Assembly: GCA_938015575.1 (NCBI GenBank)
Contig: CALLPT010000253.1
Coordinates: forward strand, 1-40,063
DNA: 40,063 bases
From: an uncultured Acidimicrobiales bacterium
GTDB taxonomy: Bacteria > Actinomycetota > Acidimicrobiia > Acidimicrobiales > UBA10347
Direction: 5' to 3'
This document shows, piece by piece, positions 26,988-35,718 of the stretch. Position 1 is the first letter of the stretch, and every line of letters starts with the position of its first letter. A program made the position numbers and the translations under genes. The notes beneath the pieces were generated by a model. That model searched no databases and was not told the DNA's origin. It was given only the letters and a program-made list of their open reading frames with translations.

Positions 26988-27815
26988 TCAGCCGGTCGAC
27001 CCTTGGGTGACGTGCCACATGGCAATCGCCGCGGCCGTGGCAACGTTGAGCGAATCGACACCGTGATGCATTGGGATCGTCAACCGATGATGGGCCCGCG
27101 CCTGCGTCGCGGGCGTCAAGCCCGGCTCTTCGGCGCCGAGCAACAGGGCGACTCGAGGCGCCAAGGCGCGGTCGAAGCTCGCGAGTGACGTGCTGTCGTC
27201 GGCAAGTGTCATCGCGACGGTCGTGAACCCGGCCGCCTCGAGCACACCCAGACCGTCGGGAAGCGGATCAAGGCGGCCATGCGGAACGGTGAAGACAGCG
27301 CCCATCGACACCCGATTGGTTCGACGCGCCAACGGATCGCAGCTGCTCGGATCGACGAGCAGGGCGCCGACCCCGAGTGCGGCAGCCGTCCGAATGATCA
27401 CGCCCATGTTCGTCGGGTTGTTGACGCCTTCGGTCACCAGCACCGTGTCGACGCCGTCGAGTACGGCGGCTACCGACGCCGTGCTCGGTCGCTCGAAACA
27501 TGCCATGGCGCCGCGATAGCGCCGGTGCGAGGCAATGCGCTGCACTACCGCCTCGCCCATTCGATAGACCGGCGCTGCGCCCGGATCGAATTCGAGTGGG
27601 CGATCGCGCTGGTGCTCGACAATCACCGACTGCAAGCGATGGCCAGCCGCGAGTGCGCGACCGATCACGACATCGCCCTCGGCGATGAAGACGCCCGCCA
27701 TGTCACCACCCGGTGCCTCGCGAAGCTGGCGCAGTTGTTGATCACGCAAGCCCGTGAACACATGCATGCGATCGTCGTCTGGGTCTTCGATCAGTTCCGC
27801 ATCGGCGAGGTTCAC
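26988..27815 (-). CDS. TrmH/SpoU-family RNA methyltransferase
   Basis: VTEGVNNPTNMGVIIRTAAALGVGALLVDP, LLLGAEEPGLT, IPMHHGVDSLNVATAAAIAMW; GTG start overlaps stop of upstream gene. Confidence 0.9.
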   Translation of the reverse strand: MNLADAELIEDPDDDRMHVFTGLRDQQLRQLREAPGGDMAGVFIAEGDVVIGRALAAGHRLQSVIVEHQRDRPLEFDPGAAPVYRMGEAVVQRIASHRRYRGAMACFERPSTASVAAVLDGVDTVLVTEGVNNPTNMGVIIRTAAALGVGALLVDPSSCDPLARRTNRVSMGAVFTVPHGRLDPLPDGLGVLEAAGFTTVAMTLADDSTSLASFDRALAPRVALLLGAEEPGLTPATQARAHHRLTIPMHHGVDSLNVATAAAIAMWHVTQGSTG

Positions 27816-28834
27816 GCCGAGGCCTCGTCCCCGTCGGTCTTGCGGGCGCGACTCGGCGCAACCCGGGGCGGCTCGTTTGGTTGCTTCGGATAAACAGGCG
27901 GCCAAGGGGCATCCATCAGGCCCGCCGCCATGTCTCGCTCATGGAGCGCGAGTAACGCATCGAGACGCTCGCCCGCGGCGCCATAGTCATGCCAGGCATC
28001 ACCATTCGCGTCGAGTAGCCCGGGCGCGGTCGCAATAGTGATGTCCTGGGGATCGACGTCGTCAACGTCGTCCCACTCGATCGGCATCGAGACTTGCGCG
28101 CCGACCCGGGGCCGAACCGACCAGGCGCCGAACACGGTCTTGTGAGGCGCGTTCTGGTTGAAGTCGATAAACACCCGATCGCCTCGTTCTTCTTTCCACC
28201 ACGCAGCGGTCAGGCGGGTGGAGAAGCGACGTTCGAGCTCGCGTGCAAGTGCAACCGCACACGCACGGACTTGGTAGCTGTCCCACTCGGGAACGAGTCG
28301 GACATACACGTGCAGGCCCTTGGAACCGGTCGTCTTCACCCAGCTACGAATGCCGAGCTCGTCCAAGAATTCACGCACGCGCAACGCCGCCCAGCGGACG
28401 TCGTCGAACGTGATCGCACCGTGCGGGTCCAGATCGATCCGAAGTTCGTCGGCGATCTCGGGTTGCGCGGCCGGGTATGGCCAGACATGAAAGCAGAGCG
28501 AACCCATCTGGGCGGCCCAAACAACATGGGCCAGGTCGGCAAGCACGACCGCCTCGCTCGTCGTGCCGTTCGGCGTAGCGACGGTCGTGGTCTGAAGCCA
28601 CTCCGGGGCTCCCTTGGGCACCCGTTTCTGGAAGAAGTTCTTGCCTGATGCGCCGTCGGGAAACCGCTGCAGCATCGTCGGACGGCCAGCCACGACCGGC
28701 ATCATGGCGTCGCCGACGGCCAGGTAGTAGTCGATCAGGTCGAGCTTGGTTTCGCCGCGGCGAGTGAAGAAGACCTTGTCGGGATTCGAGACCCGAACGG
28801 TGCGCCCCGCTACCTCAAGTTCGACAGCCTCCAC
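27812..28834 (-). CDS. LigD-type DNA polymerase/primase domain protein
   Basis: VSNPDKVFF, LIDYYLAVGDAMMPVVAGRPTMLQRFPDG, ELRIDLDPHGAITFDDVRWAALRVREFLDELG, KTTGSKGLHVYVRL. Confidence 0.92.
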   Translation of the reverse strand: MEAVELEVAGRTVRVSNPDKVFFTRRGETKLDLIDYYLAVGDAMMPVVAGRPTMLQRFPDGASGKNFFQKRVPKGAPEWLQTTTVATPNGTTSEAVVLADLAHVVWAAQMGSLCFHVWPYPAAQPEIADELRIDLDPHGAITFDDVRWAALRVREFLDELGIRSWVKTTGSKGLHVYVRLVPEWDSYQVRACAVALARELERRFSTRLTAAWWKEERGDRVFIDFNQNAPHKTVFGAWSVRPRVGAQVSMPIEWDDVDDVDPQDITIATAPGLLDANGDAWHDYGAAGERLDALLALHERDMAAGLMDAPWPPVYPKQPNEPPRVAPSRARKTDGDEASA

Positions 28835-28888
28835 TCAGCTGAGCGTAGACCTATGGTCGGGCATGGGGCATGAACCGCGGCCCGATGG

Positions 28889-30637
28889 TCAGCCGACTGC
28901 TTCGGCTTCCCAGGCGCGAATCGCGTCGATATCGGGCCAATCGTCGGGCGTGAGGCTGCCGGGGCGTTGCAGCAGATCAGCAACGAGGGGCTCGGGAGCG
29001 GGACGGCCGAGCAGGAAACCCTGGACCAGGTCGCAACCGAGGTCCTCGACGACGCTGCATGCCTCCATGGTTTCCACGCCCTCGGCGACCACCACAGCGC
29101 CGAGGTCGTGGCTGGCGTCGACGACCGAGCGGATGAGGCGTCGAGCACGGTGGTTGGAGCCGAGAGATTGCAGGAGGGCACGATCGAGCTTGAGCACCGA
29201 AATCTCATGGTCGGCCAGTCGAGTCAGCGAGCTGAACGCGGCACCGAAGTCATCGATCGCGACATCGACACCGCTTGCGATCAGGTCATCGATCATGTCG
29301 TGACCTGCGGCAAAGACCCGCGACTCGAGGATCTCGAGCCACAACCGGCCAGCGTCGGGATTCTGGCGAGCACCGACCGTCTTGGAAACCAAGTCGACCA
29401 GATCCGTGCGGTGCAAGTCGGCGGGGCTGAGGTTGATCGAGATGGTTCGCCCGCCCTCGGTCAACGAGGCGGCGTGAGCAATCATGTGATCGGTCAGATC
29501 GGTCAGGTACCCCGACATGCCGAGCAGATCAAGGAAGAGATTCGGCGTCAAAACACCAGTACCGGGAAGCACCCAACGGGCGAGCCCCTCGGCTCCGACG
29601 ATCTGATACGTCGACAAGTTGACAAACGGCTGGGCGTAGAGCATGAATTGCTCTTGATCAAGACCGCTGGCGAGGGAGCGGCTCAGACGATCTCGACGAT
29701 CGGCGTCACTGCGATCCCGCTCGGTGCATGCGCGGTAGGTATCGCCATGTGCCTTCGCGCCCTGCAGGGCTGCCTCGGCCATGCGGAGCAGCATGGTCTC
29801 ATCTCGGCCGTCGAGTGGATAGCTGGCGAGTCCCATCGAGACTTCGGGAGTGATCCTGATGCCCTCGAGCTCAAGCGGCGACGTCAGCACCTCGGCGATC
29901 CGCTTGGCAACGGCTTCGGCTTCGTCGTCCATGGCGGGCGCGGCGATGGCGAATTCATCGCCGCCAAGGCGAGCCATCGCCCAATGCGCGGGCAGGTTCG
30001 AAGTGAGTCGATCGCCGAGAATCTGCAGGAGCAGATCGCCCGTTGCGTGACCCATCGTGTCGTTGATGAGCTTGAAATCGTCGAGGTCGAGTAGCGCGAT
30101 GACCATCGGGATCTCGCGGGCGATATTGGCGTTCAGTTCGGCACGGAACCGATTCCGGTTCCAAAGACCGGTGAGCGGGTCGCGAGCTGCGATCTCCTTG
30201 AGACGCGCCTCCGCGGCTCGTTCCTCGGTGACGTCGACAAAAGTCATCGCCACGGCACCGTCGCCGATGGCGACCATGTTGACATCGACAAGACGACCCG
30301 TGACCTTGTCGCCGGTAGCCGGCACGTCGCGTTGATAATGCGATTCTCCGGACCGGGCGACTCGAGCGGCTACTTCCAGTAGCCCGACTGCGGTCATTCA
30401 ATGGCTTGCGTCGCTCAGGACCTCGTCGATCGAACCGGCGGCCCGTCCAAAGAACCGGGCACCCATTTCGTTCACGAAGGTGATTTCGAGACCGCCGGGG
30501 AGTGCCGGATCCTGCTGTTCGAGGATGAATACGCCGGTGGCGATCTGTCCCAGAATGCCTTCGTATTGGGCCAGGCGCTTCGACGAAGCGTCGGCGGCGT
30601 CGTCTGCGTTGTTCCAGATGCGTGCTGCAGTGGTCAT
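28889..30637 (-). CDS. PAS-GGDEF-EAL c-di-GMP signalling protein interrupted by in-frame TGA (30400-30398, codon 80): possible selenoprotein, readthrough gene or nonsense mutation
   Basis: N-ORF 30398..30637 (MTTAARIWNNADDAADASSKRLAQYEGILGQIATGVFILEQQDPALPGGLEITFVNEMGARFFGRAAGSIDEVLSDASH) is in the same frame as 28889..30397 (MTAVGLLEVAARVARSGESHYQRDVPATGDKVTGRLVDVNMVAIGDGAVAMTFVDVTEERAAEARLKEIAARDPLTGLWNRNRF...). Together they make one PAS followed by GGDEF (RLGGDEFAIA) and EAL (AEGLARW). SD AAGGAG precedes ATG 30637; no clear SD before the ATG after the TGA. Confidence 0.8.
30368..30400 (-). promoter_or_regulatory. SECIS-like hairpin downstream of the TGA in the PAS-GGDEF-EAL gene
   Basis: Minus strand: TGA-ATGACCGCAGTCG(13 nt)-GGCTACT-GGA-AGTAGCC; perfect 7-bp stem, loop GGA, 21-23 nt after TGA. 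Confidence 0.5.
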
Positions 30638-30781
30638 GCAGACTCCTTCGACCGGTGGGGCGGGAACTCAGCTTGGAGTTGGGACATCTCGATGATGTCT
30701 AACGGATCTCAAGGATCGCTCAAGATGGGAACCATCAGACCCTGTAGGACTCATCGGTGGTTCTATCGGCCCAGCGCGCCA

Positions 30782-30814
30782 GAAAAAAAGGCCCCAGAGC
30801 GGAAACGTTTCTGG
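30782..30814 (-). terminator. Candidate intrinsic terminator downstream of the DNA ligase gene
   Basis: Minus strand CCAGA-AACGTTTCCGC-TCTGG-GGCC-TTTTTTT. Confidence 0.5.
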
Positions 30815-30856
30815 AACGTTTTGGCGAAACGTGCGGATCGATGACGAGGCTTGTCG

Positions 30857-31921
30857 TCATGTCGCGTTCGCTCGCAGTACGCGATGCAGCCCCACGGGAA
30901 TTGGCTCGTCTAGCTGTTCGAAGTCACACGACGCTGGTTCCTTGTCCGGGCGCCAACGCAGCATGCGCGCGACTTCGCGGAGACGACCATTCAAGGTCGA
31001 CCCGTACTTGACTTCGGCCACGAGTTCGGGGCGTACCGGAAGCCAGGACATTTCTTTGCCCGCATTCCAGCGATGCTGTTGCTGGGCGCCTGCCTCTGCC
31101 CAGCTTGCCCACGGATGGTTTTCGAGCGCGCCGGTTTCGTAGGGCGCCAGCTCGTCGAGCAGCTCCGAGCGACGCTTTTTGGTGAAGCTGGCGGCGACAC
31201 CTACGTGTCGCAACCCTCCATCGTCGTGATGCAGGCCCAGAAGGAGTGATCCAACGCCCTCGCCGTCTTTGTGCATGCGATAGCCGGCGACCACGACATC
31301 TGCGGTCCGCACATGCTTCACCTTGAGCTGGCTGCGCTTGTTCTCGGCATACGGCTCATCGACCGGCTTGGCGATCAGCCCATCGAGTCCGGCGCCTTCG
31401 AAGACGACAAACCACTCTTGGGCGACGACCGGGTCATAGGTGACGGGGGTCAGGTGGAGTGGCGGCGCGACCGAGTCGAACACGCTTTCCAGCTCCGCTC
31501 GACGCACCTGGAACGGTTCGTTCCGGAGATCGCGGTCATCCCAGGCCAGCAGATCGAACGCGACGACTTCGGCAGGGGTCTGCTCGGCGAGCATCTGCAC
31601 CCGACTCTCCGCCGGATGGATCCGCTGCTGCAATGCGTCGAAGGCCAAGTGGTCATCGATGGCAACGATGATCTCGGCATCGAAGACAACACGATCGGGC
31701 AGCTGACGGCGAATGGGCTCCAGGAGCTCTGGGAAGTAGCGGGTCAGCGGTTTGGTGTTCCGAGACCCGAGATGGACCTCGTCGCCGTCACGAAAGACAA
31801 CACAACGGAAGCCATCCCACTTGGGCTCAAACGCAAGGTCATCGCGATCCGGAATTCCGGTGACGGCCTTGGCGAGCATGGGCTGCACGGGCGGCTGCAC
31901 CGCCAGCCGGTCAAGGCTCAC
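30857..31921 (-). CDS. ATP-dependent DNA ligase (LigD/LigC type)
   Basis: MLAKAVTG...LAFEPKWDGFRCVVFRDGDEVHLGSRN nucleotidyltransferase motif EPKWDGFR, DGLIAKP, LKVKHVRTADVVVAGYR. Start GTG 31921 inferred. Confidence 0.9.
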   Translation of the reverse strand: MSLDRLAVQPPVQPMLAKAVTGIPDRDDLAFEPKWDGFRCVVFRDGDEVHLGSRNTKPLTRYFPELLEPIRRQLPDRVVFDAEIIVAIDDHLAFDALQQRIHPAESRVQMLAEQTPAEVVAFDLLAWDDRDLRNEPFQVRRAELESVFDSVAPPLHLTPVTYDPVVAQEWFVVFEGAGLDGLIAKPVDEPYAENKRSQLKVKHVRTADVVVAGYRMHKDGEGVGSLLLGLHHDDGGLRHVGVAASFTKKRRSELLDELAPYETGALENHPWASWAEAGAQQQHRWNAGKEMSWLPVRPELVAEVKYGSTLNGRLREVARMLRWRPDKEPASCDFEQLDEPIPVGLHRVLRANAT

Positions 31922-31931
31922 GAGCCGGCCC

Positions 31932-33179
31932 TCATGAGCTGAGGCTGATCTCAACCGGTGCTTCCATGAGCCGAACCGTACACGTCCCCATATCGACGGG
32001 TGGCGTGATCTCCGTGACCATGAGCTCGGCAATACGACGAAGCTCGGTGGCCGCAGGACCATCGCCGAGCACGCTCGGTTCGCCTCGATCCCCACCGCTG
32101 GCAACCGCGCCATCGATCGGAATCTGGCCCAACAGCGGCACATTGAGCTCGTTAGCGAGGTCCTGACCACCGCCGGCGCCGAAGATCTCATGGCGACTTC
32201 CGTCCGGGGCGACGAACGCGGTCATGTTCTCGATGACCCCGGCGATGCGCAGGTAATTCTTGCGTCCCATGCTGGCGGCGCGAGCGGCAACCTTTTGTGC
32301 CGCCAACGTGGGCGTGGTGATGATGATCATCTCCGCCCGCGGCAGCATCTTGGCCAGCCCCATCTGGACATCGCCGGTTCCGGGCGGCATGTCGATGAGC
32401 AGGTAGTCCATATCGCCCCAGCGGACGTCTTCGAGGAAGTGCTGCACCGCTCGATTCAGGATGAGGCCACGCCACATGAGCGCGCTCTCTTCTTGATCGA
32501 CGAGGAACCCCATCGACACGACCTTGAGGCGGCCGTCGCCGATCCGGCGCTGGTTCGGCGCGATCTTGGTTTGGCTCCGCTTGGGTGCCGGCGCGTCGCC
32601 ATCGCCGATGCCCGATTCGCCGCCGGTCTCGGCGTCGGCATCGGTTTCCGGCGAGGCTTTGGCTCCGACGGTGACTCCTTCGAGGCGGCCTTCGATGCCC
32701 AGCATGCGGGGAATCGAGTAGCCCCAAATGTCAGCATCGAGCACCCCGACGGTGAACCCCATTGACGCGATCGCGGCGGCGAGATTGCTCGTGACCGAGC
32801 TCTTGCCGACACCGCCCTTACCGCTCGCGATCATGACCACCTTGGTCGAGGGCAGGATCTCGTTGTCGGGCGGGTTCTCGGCGATCCGTTTGCGGGCGAT
32901 GGCCATGACCTCGGCCCGACCATCCTGGGTCAACTCGCTCCACTCCACCTTGACGCTGGTGACACCGGGAAGTTGTTCGACCCGGGCGACGACGTCTTTG
33001 CGGATCTGGGCTTGCAAGGGGCAACCGAGCGTGGTCAGTGCAACCTTGACTCGCACAGATCCGTCGTCGTCGATCGCGACCTTGGGGACCATGCCGAGCT
33101 CGACGATGTTGCTGCCAAGCTCCGGGTCGATCACACCCCGAAGCACCGCCATGATGTCCGCTGTCGTTGCCAAGGTCAC
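31932..33179 (-). CDS. Mrp/NBP35-family Fe-S carrier ATPase
   Basis: MIASGKGGVGKSSVTSNLAAAIASMG, LLIDMPPGTGDVQMGLAKMLP; N-terminal MIP18/DUF59-type domain. Confidence 0.92.
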   Translation of the reverse strand: MTLATTADIMAVLRGVIDPELGSNIVELGMVPKVAIDDDGSVRVKVALTTLGCPLQAQIRKDVVARVEQLPGVTSVKVEWSELTQDGRAEVMAIARKRIAENPPDNEILPSTKVVMIASGKGGVGKSSVTSNLAAAIASMGFTVGVLDADIWGYSIPRMLGIEGRLEGVTVGAKASPETDADAETGGESGIGDGDAPAPKRSQTKIAPNQRRIGDGRLKVVSMGFLVDQEESALMWRGLILNRAVQHFLEDVRWGDMDYLLIDMPPGTGDVQMGLAKMLPRAEMIIITTPTLAAQKVAARAASMGRKNYLRIAGVIENMTAFVAPDGSRHEIFGAGGGQDLANELNVPLLGQIPIDGAVASGGDRGEPSVLGDGPAATELRRIAELMVTEITPPVDMGTCTVRLMEAPVEISLSS

Positions 33180-33232
33180 GGTCGAAGTCTACTCAGCATT
33201 TAAACCGGCTTCTACCGTGTAATATCCGCTGC

Positions 33233-33889
33233 GTGGATTCCGCCGCGCGACTCGATGTGCTCAAGGCACTCGGCGACAACACGCGCTATGCGATCTATCT
33301 CGAGCTGGCACGATCCGCATCGGCGCTCGCGACCGCGGACATAGCCGCAACCCTCGACCTCCATCCGAACACGGTGCGACCTCATTTGGAGCGCATGCGA
33401 GATGTCGGGCTGCTCGACGTTCGCATCGATCACCGCGCGACCAGAGGACGACCCCAACACTTGTACTGCCTCGCCTCCGACGCTCCCTCGCTCGGCCTGG
33501 AGCCGCCGGTGTTCCCGACCCTCGCCCGCATGCTGCTGCGGCTGGCCGAAACGGCCGGGCTTGATGGCGAAGACGCCGCCGAAGCGGGCCGCGAACAAGG
33601 CCAGATCGAGGCCAACCACGCGCATGGCCAGGGCGACGTGGAGCGCATGGTTGATCATCTGGTCAAGTTCGGTTTCGATCCCGAAATCGTGAGCGAGGAT
33701 CCCGACGATTTCACCGTGTGCTTCACGAACTGCCCGTTCGCCGAGCTCGCGAAAGCAAACCCCGACATCGTGTGCAGCTTGCATCGCGGCCTACTCGAAG
33801 GCGTCCTTAGCCAGGGCTCAGTCCAGGTCGTCGAGTTTCGATCCGTCGCCGACCGGCGACCCTGTCAGGCGGAGCTGACCTTTGCCTGA
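33233..33889 (+). CDS. ArsR/SufR-like HTH transcriptional regulator
   Basis: LKALGDNTRYAIYLELARSASALATADIAATLDLHPNTVRPHLERMRDVGLLDVR; C-terminal Cys cluster FTNCPFAELAKANPDIVCSLH. Start GTG 33233. Confidence 0.85.
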   Translation: MDSAARLDVLKALGDNTRYAIYLELARSASALATADIAATLDLHPNTVRPHLERMRDVGLLDVRIDHRATRGRPQHLYCLASDAPSLGLEPPVFPTLARMLLRLAETAGLDGEDAAEAGREQGQIEANHAHGQGDVERMVDHLVKFGFDPEIVSEDPDDFTVCFTNCPFAELAKANPDIVCSLHRGLLEGVLSQGSVQVVEFRSVADRRPCQAELTFA

Positions 33890-35124
33890 ACCGGGGCTTC
33901 GCCGATCGTCGGCTCGCGGTCGAACCACCATGCCGCGATGAACACGACACCGCCGCTGACACTGAGCACGGCGGCCACGACGTAGCTGGTGCGATAGCTC
34001 GACACATCGTGGAGCCAGCCCAACAGGTAGGGGCCGCCAGCGACCCCGAACCCGGTCACGATGAGCTGAGACACCGAGTAGATCTTGGGGTACTCGGCCA
34101 CACCGAAACGGTCCGCAAGCACCAACGGTTGCAGCATCAACAAGTTGCCGATCGTGCAGCCGAACAGAACGGTGCTGAGCACAAGAGCCAACCTCGATTC
34201 GCCGACACTCATGAACGCGAGTGACACTCCCTGCACGAGCGCCAGGACCCCGGTCATGATGATCAGGCTCACGCGCGAGGCCACCACGCCACCGATCAGC
34301 CGGGCCACGACGGACGAACCAGCGACCGTGGAAACGAGCAACGTGCCGGTTGCGGCATCGACGCGTTCGGAGCCGAGCTTGGCGAGCTGGGCGATCCCAC
34401 CGACTTGGGCGGCCATGGCCAGCACAAAGGCAATGGTGGCCAAGACGAAGAAGGCGGTGCGTACCGCCTCGTCGTAGGTCATGCCAACCGCATCGGATTC
34501 CTCGCCCTCGGGCACAATGCGACCGTCCGGAACTTGGCCGCGAGCCGCAGGGTCCGGCCACAGGGCAATCGACGCGATGCCGATCACAACGATGTAGATA
34601 ACCGCCAAGATCGGCGTGGCGTCGGCCATGCCGCGACGCTCGATGAGGGCCGCGGCGAGCACGGTAAATGTCAACCCACCGACCGAAAGTCCGGTCGACG
34701 CAATCGACAGCGCGACCGACCGTCGGGTCTCGAACCAGCGTGTCACCAGCGTCGTCGCGGGAACGAGCCCGCTCAACCCGAACCCGACCGCGAAAATCGC
34801 GTAGGACACGTACAGCGTCGCCAAGCTCGTGGACTGTCCAATGAGCCAAAGCCCGAGCGCAGAGACGAGGCCACCCGCCCCAACCACGATGCGCAGGTCG
34901 CGTCGCTGAATGACGGGGGCGATGACGCGGCCGGTGATCGCACCGACAATGAAGAACAGCGATGTTGCCAGCGACACCGACGCTGTCGAGAAACCTTGCT
35001 CCTCGGTTATTGCTTTGAGGTACACAGCCAGGCCGTAGAACCCCAAGCCGGCGTTGACCATGAGCACGACAAAGACAGCCGCAACCACGTACCAACCCTC
35101 GAAAACGCTCCCCTTGCCCAGCAC
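33865..35124 (-). CDS. MFS transporter
   Basis: 12-TM pattern, SVSLATSLFFIVGAITGRVIAPVIQRRDLRIVVGAGGL, ATTLVTRWFETRRSVALSIASTGLSVGG. Confidence 0.9.
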   Translation of the reverse strand: MLGKGSVFEGWYVVAAVFVVLMVNAGLGFYGLAVYLKAITEEQGFSTASVSLATSLFFIVGAITGRVIAPVIQRRDLRIVVGAGGLVSALGLWLIGQSTSLATLYVSYAIFAVGFGLSGLVPATTLVTRWFETRRSVALSIASTGLSVGGLTFTVLAAALIERRGMADATPILAVIYIVVIGIASIALWPDPAARGQVPDGRIVPEGEESDAVGMTYDEAVRTAFFVLATIAFVLAMAAQVGGIAQLAKLGSERVDAATGTLLVSTVAGSSVVARLIGGVVASRVSLIIMTGVLALVQGVSLAFMSVGESRLALVLSTVLFGCTIGNLLMLQPLVLADRFGVAEYPKIYSVSQLIVTGFGVAGGPYLLGWLHDVSSYRTSYVVAAVLSVSGGVVFIAAWWFDREPTIGEAPVQAKVSSA

Positions 35125-35263
35125 CCCATGAGACTAGAGGTGAATCGTGTCCGGCGATCTATCTTCGCGTTCGCATGGACAAGCGGGAATGCCAGCTTGG
35201 TAGTATTCGTTTCAGTTGTCTGCACGCAATTCCGTGTCGACTCACCTGTGACCAGGAGACCCC

Positions 35264-35584
35264 ATGATCACCTTGACCGATAGTGCCGCCAACAAGGTCG
35301 GCGCCCTCCTTGCCGAAGAAGACGAAGGCGATCTCGCACTTCGTGTAGCCGTTCGTCCTGGCGGATGCTCGGGCTTCAGCTACGAGATGTACTTCGACGG
35401 CGAGTTCGCCGACGACGACAAGACGCTCGAACATGGTGGCGTCAAGGTCGTCGTGGACCCCTCGAGCGCAATGCTGCTCGAGGGTGCAACCCTCGACTAC
35501 AAGGACGGCCTGCAGGAGACCGGGTTCTCCATCAACAACCCGAACGCGCAACGCACCTGCGGTTGCGGCCAGTCGTTCAGCTGA
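35264..35584 (+). CDS. erpA: Iron-sulfur cluster insertion protein (HesB/IscA/ErpA)
   Basis: LRVAVRPGGCSGFSYEMYFD ... NPNAQRTCGCGQSF; SD AGGAG upstream. Confidence 0.93.
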   Translation: MITLTDSAANKVGALLAEEDEGDLALRVAVRPGGCSGFSYEMYFDGEFADDDKTLEHGGVKVVVDPSSAMLLEGATLDYKDGLQETGFSINNPNAQRTCGCGQSFS

Positions 35585-35625
35585 ACCACACCACGTGAGT
35601 TCGCCCGTTACCACGGGCACCCCAG

Positions 35626-35660
35626 CAAGACCGCGCACCTTCGGTGGCGGTCTTGTTTCG
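35626..35660 (+). terminator. Rho-independent-type terminator after erpA
   Basis: CAAGACCGC-G-CACC-TTC-GGTG-GCGGTCTTG-TTTCG, about 13-bp stem with one bulge; a second hairpin GCCCGT-TACC-ACGGGC lies just upstream (35603-35618). Confidence 0.75.
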
Positions 35661-35718
35661 CGTCTGGTCTGACACAGCACCGGTCTTGTTCTGGTTGTGA
35701 TCTCACTACGCTCCGGCC

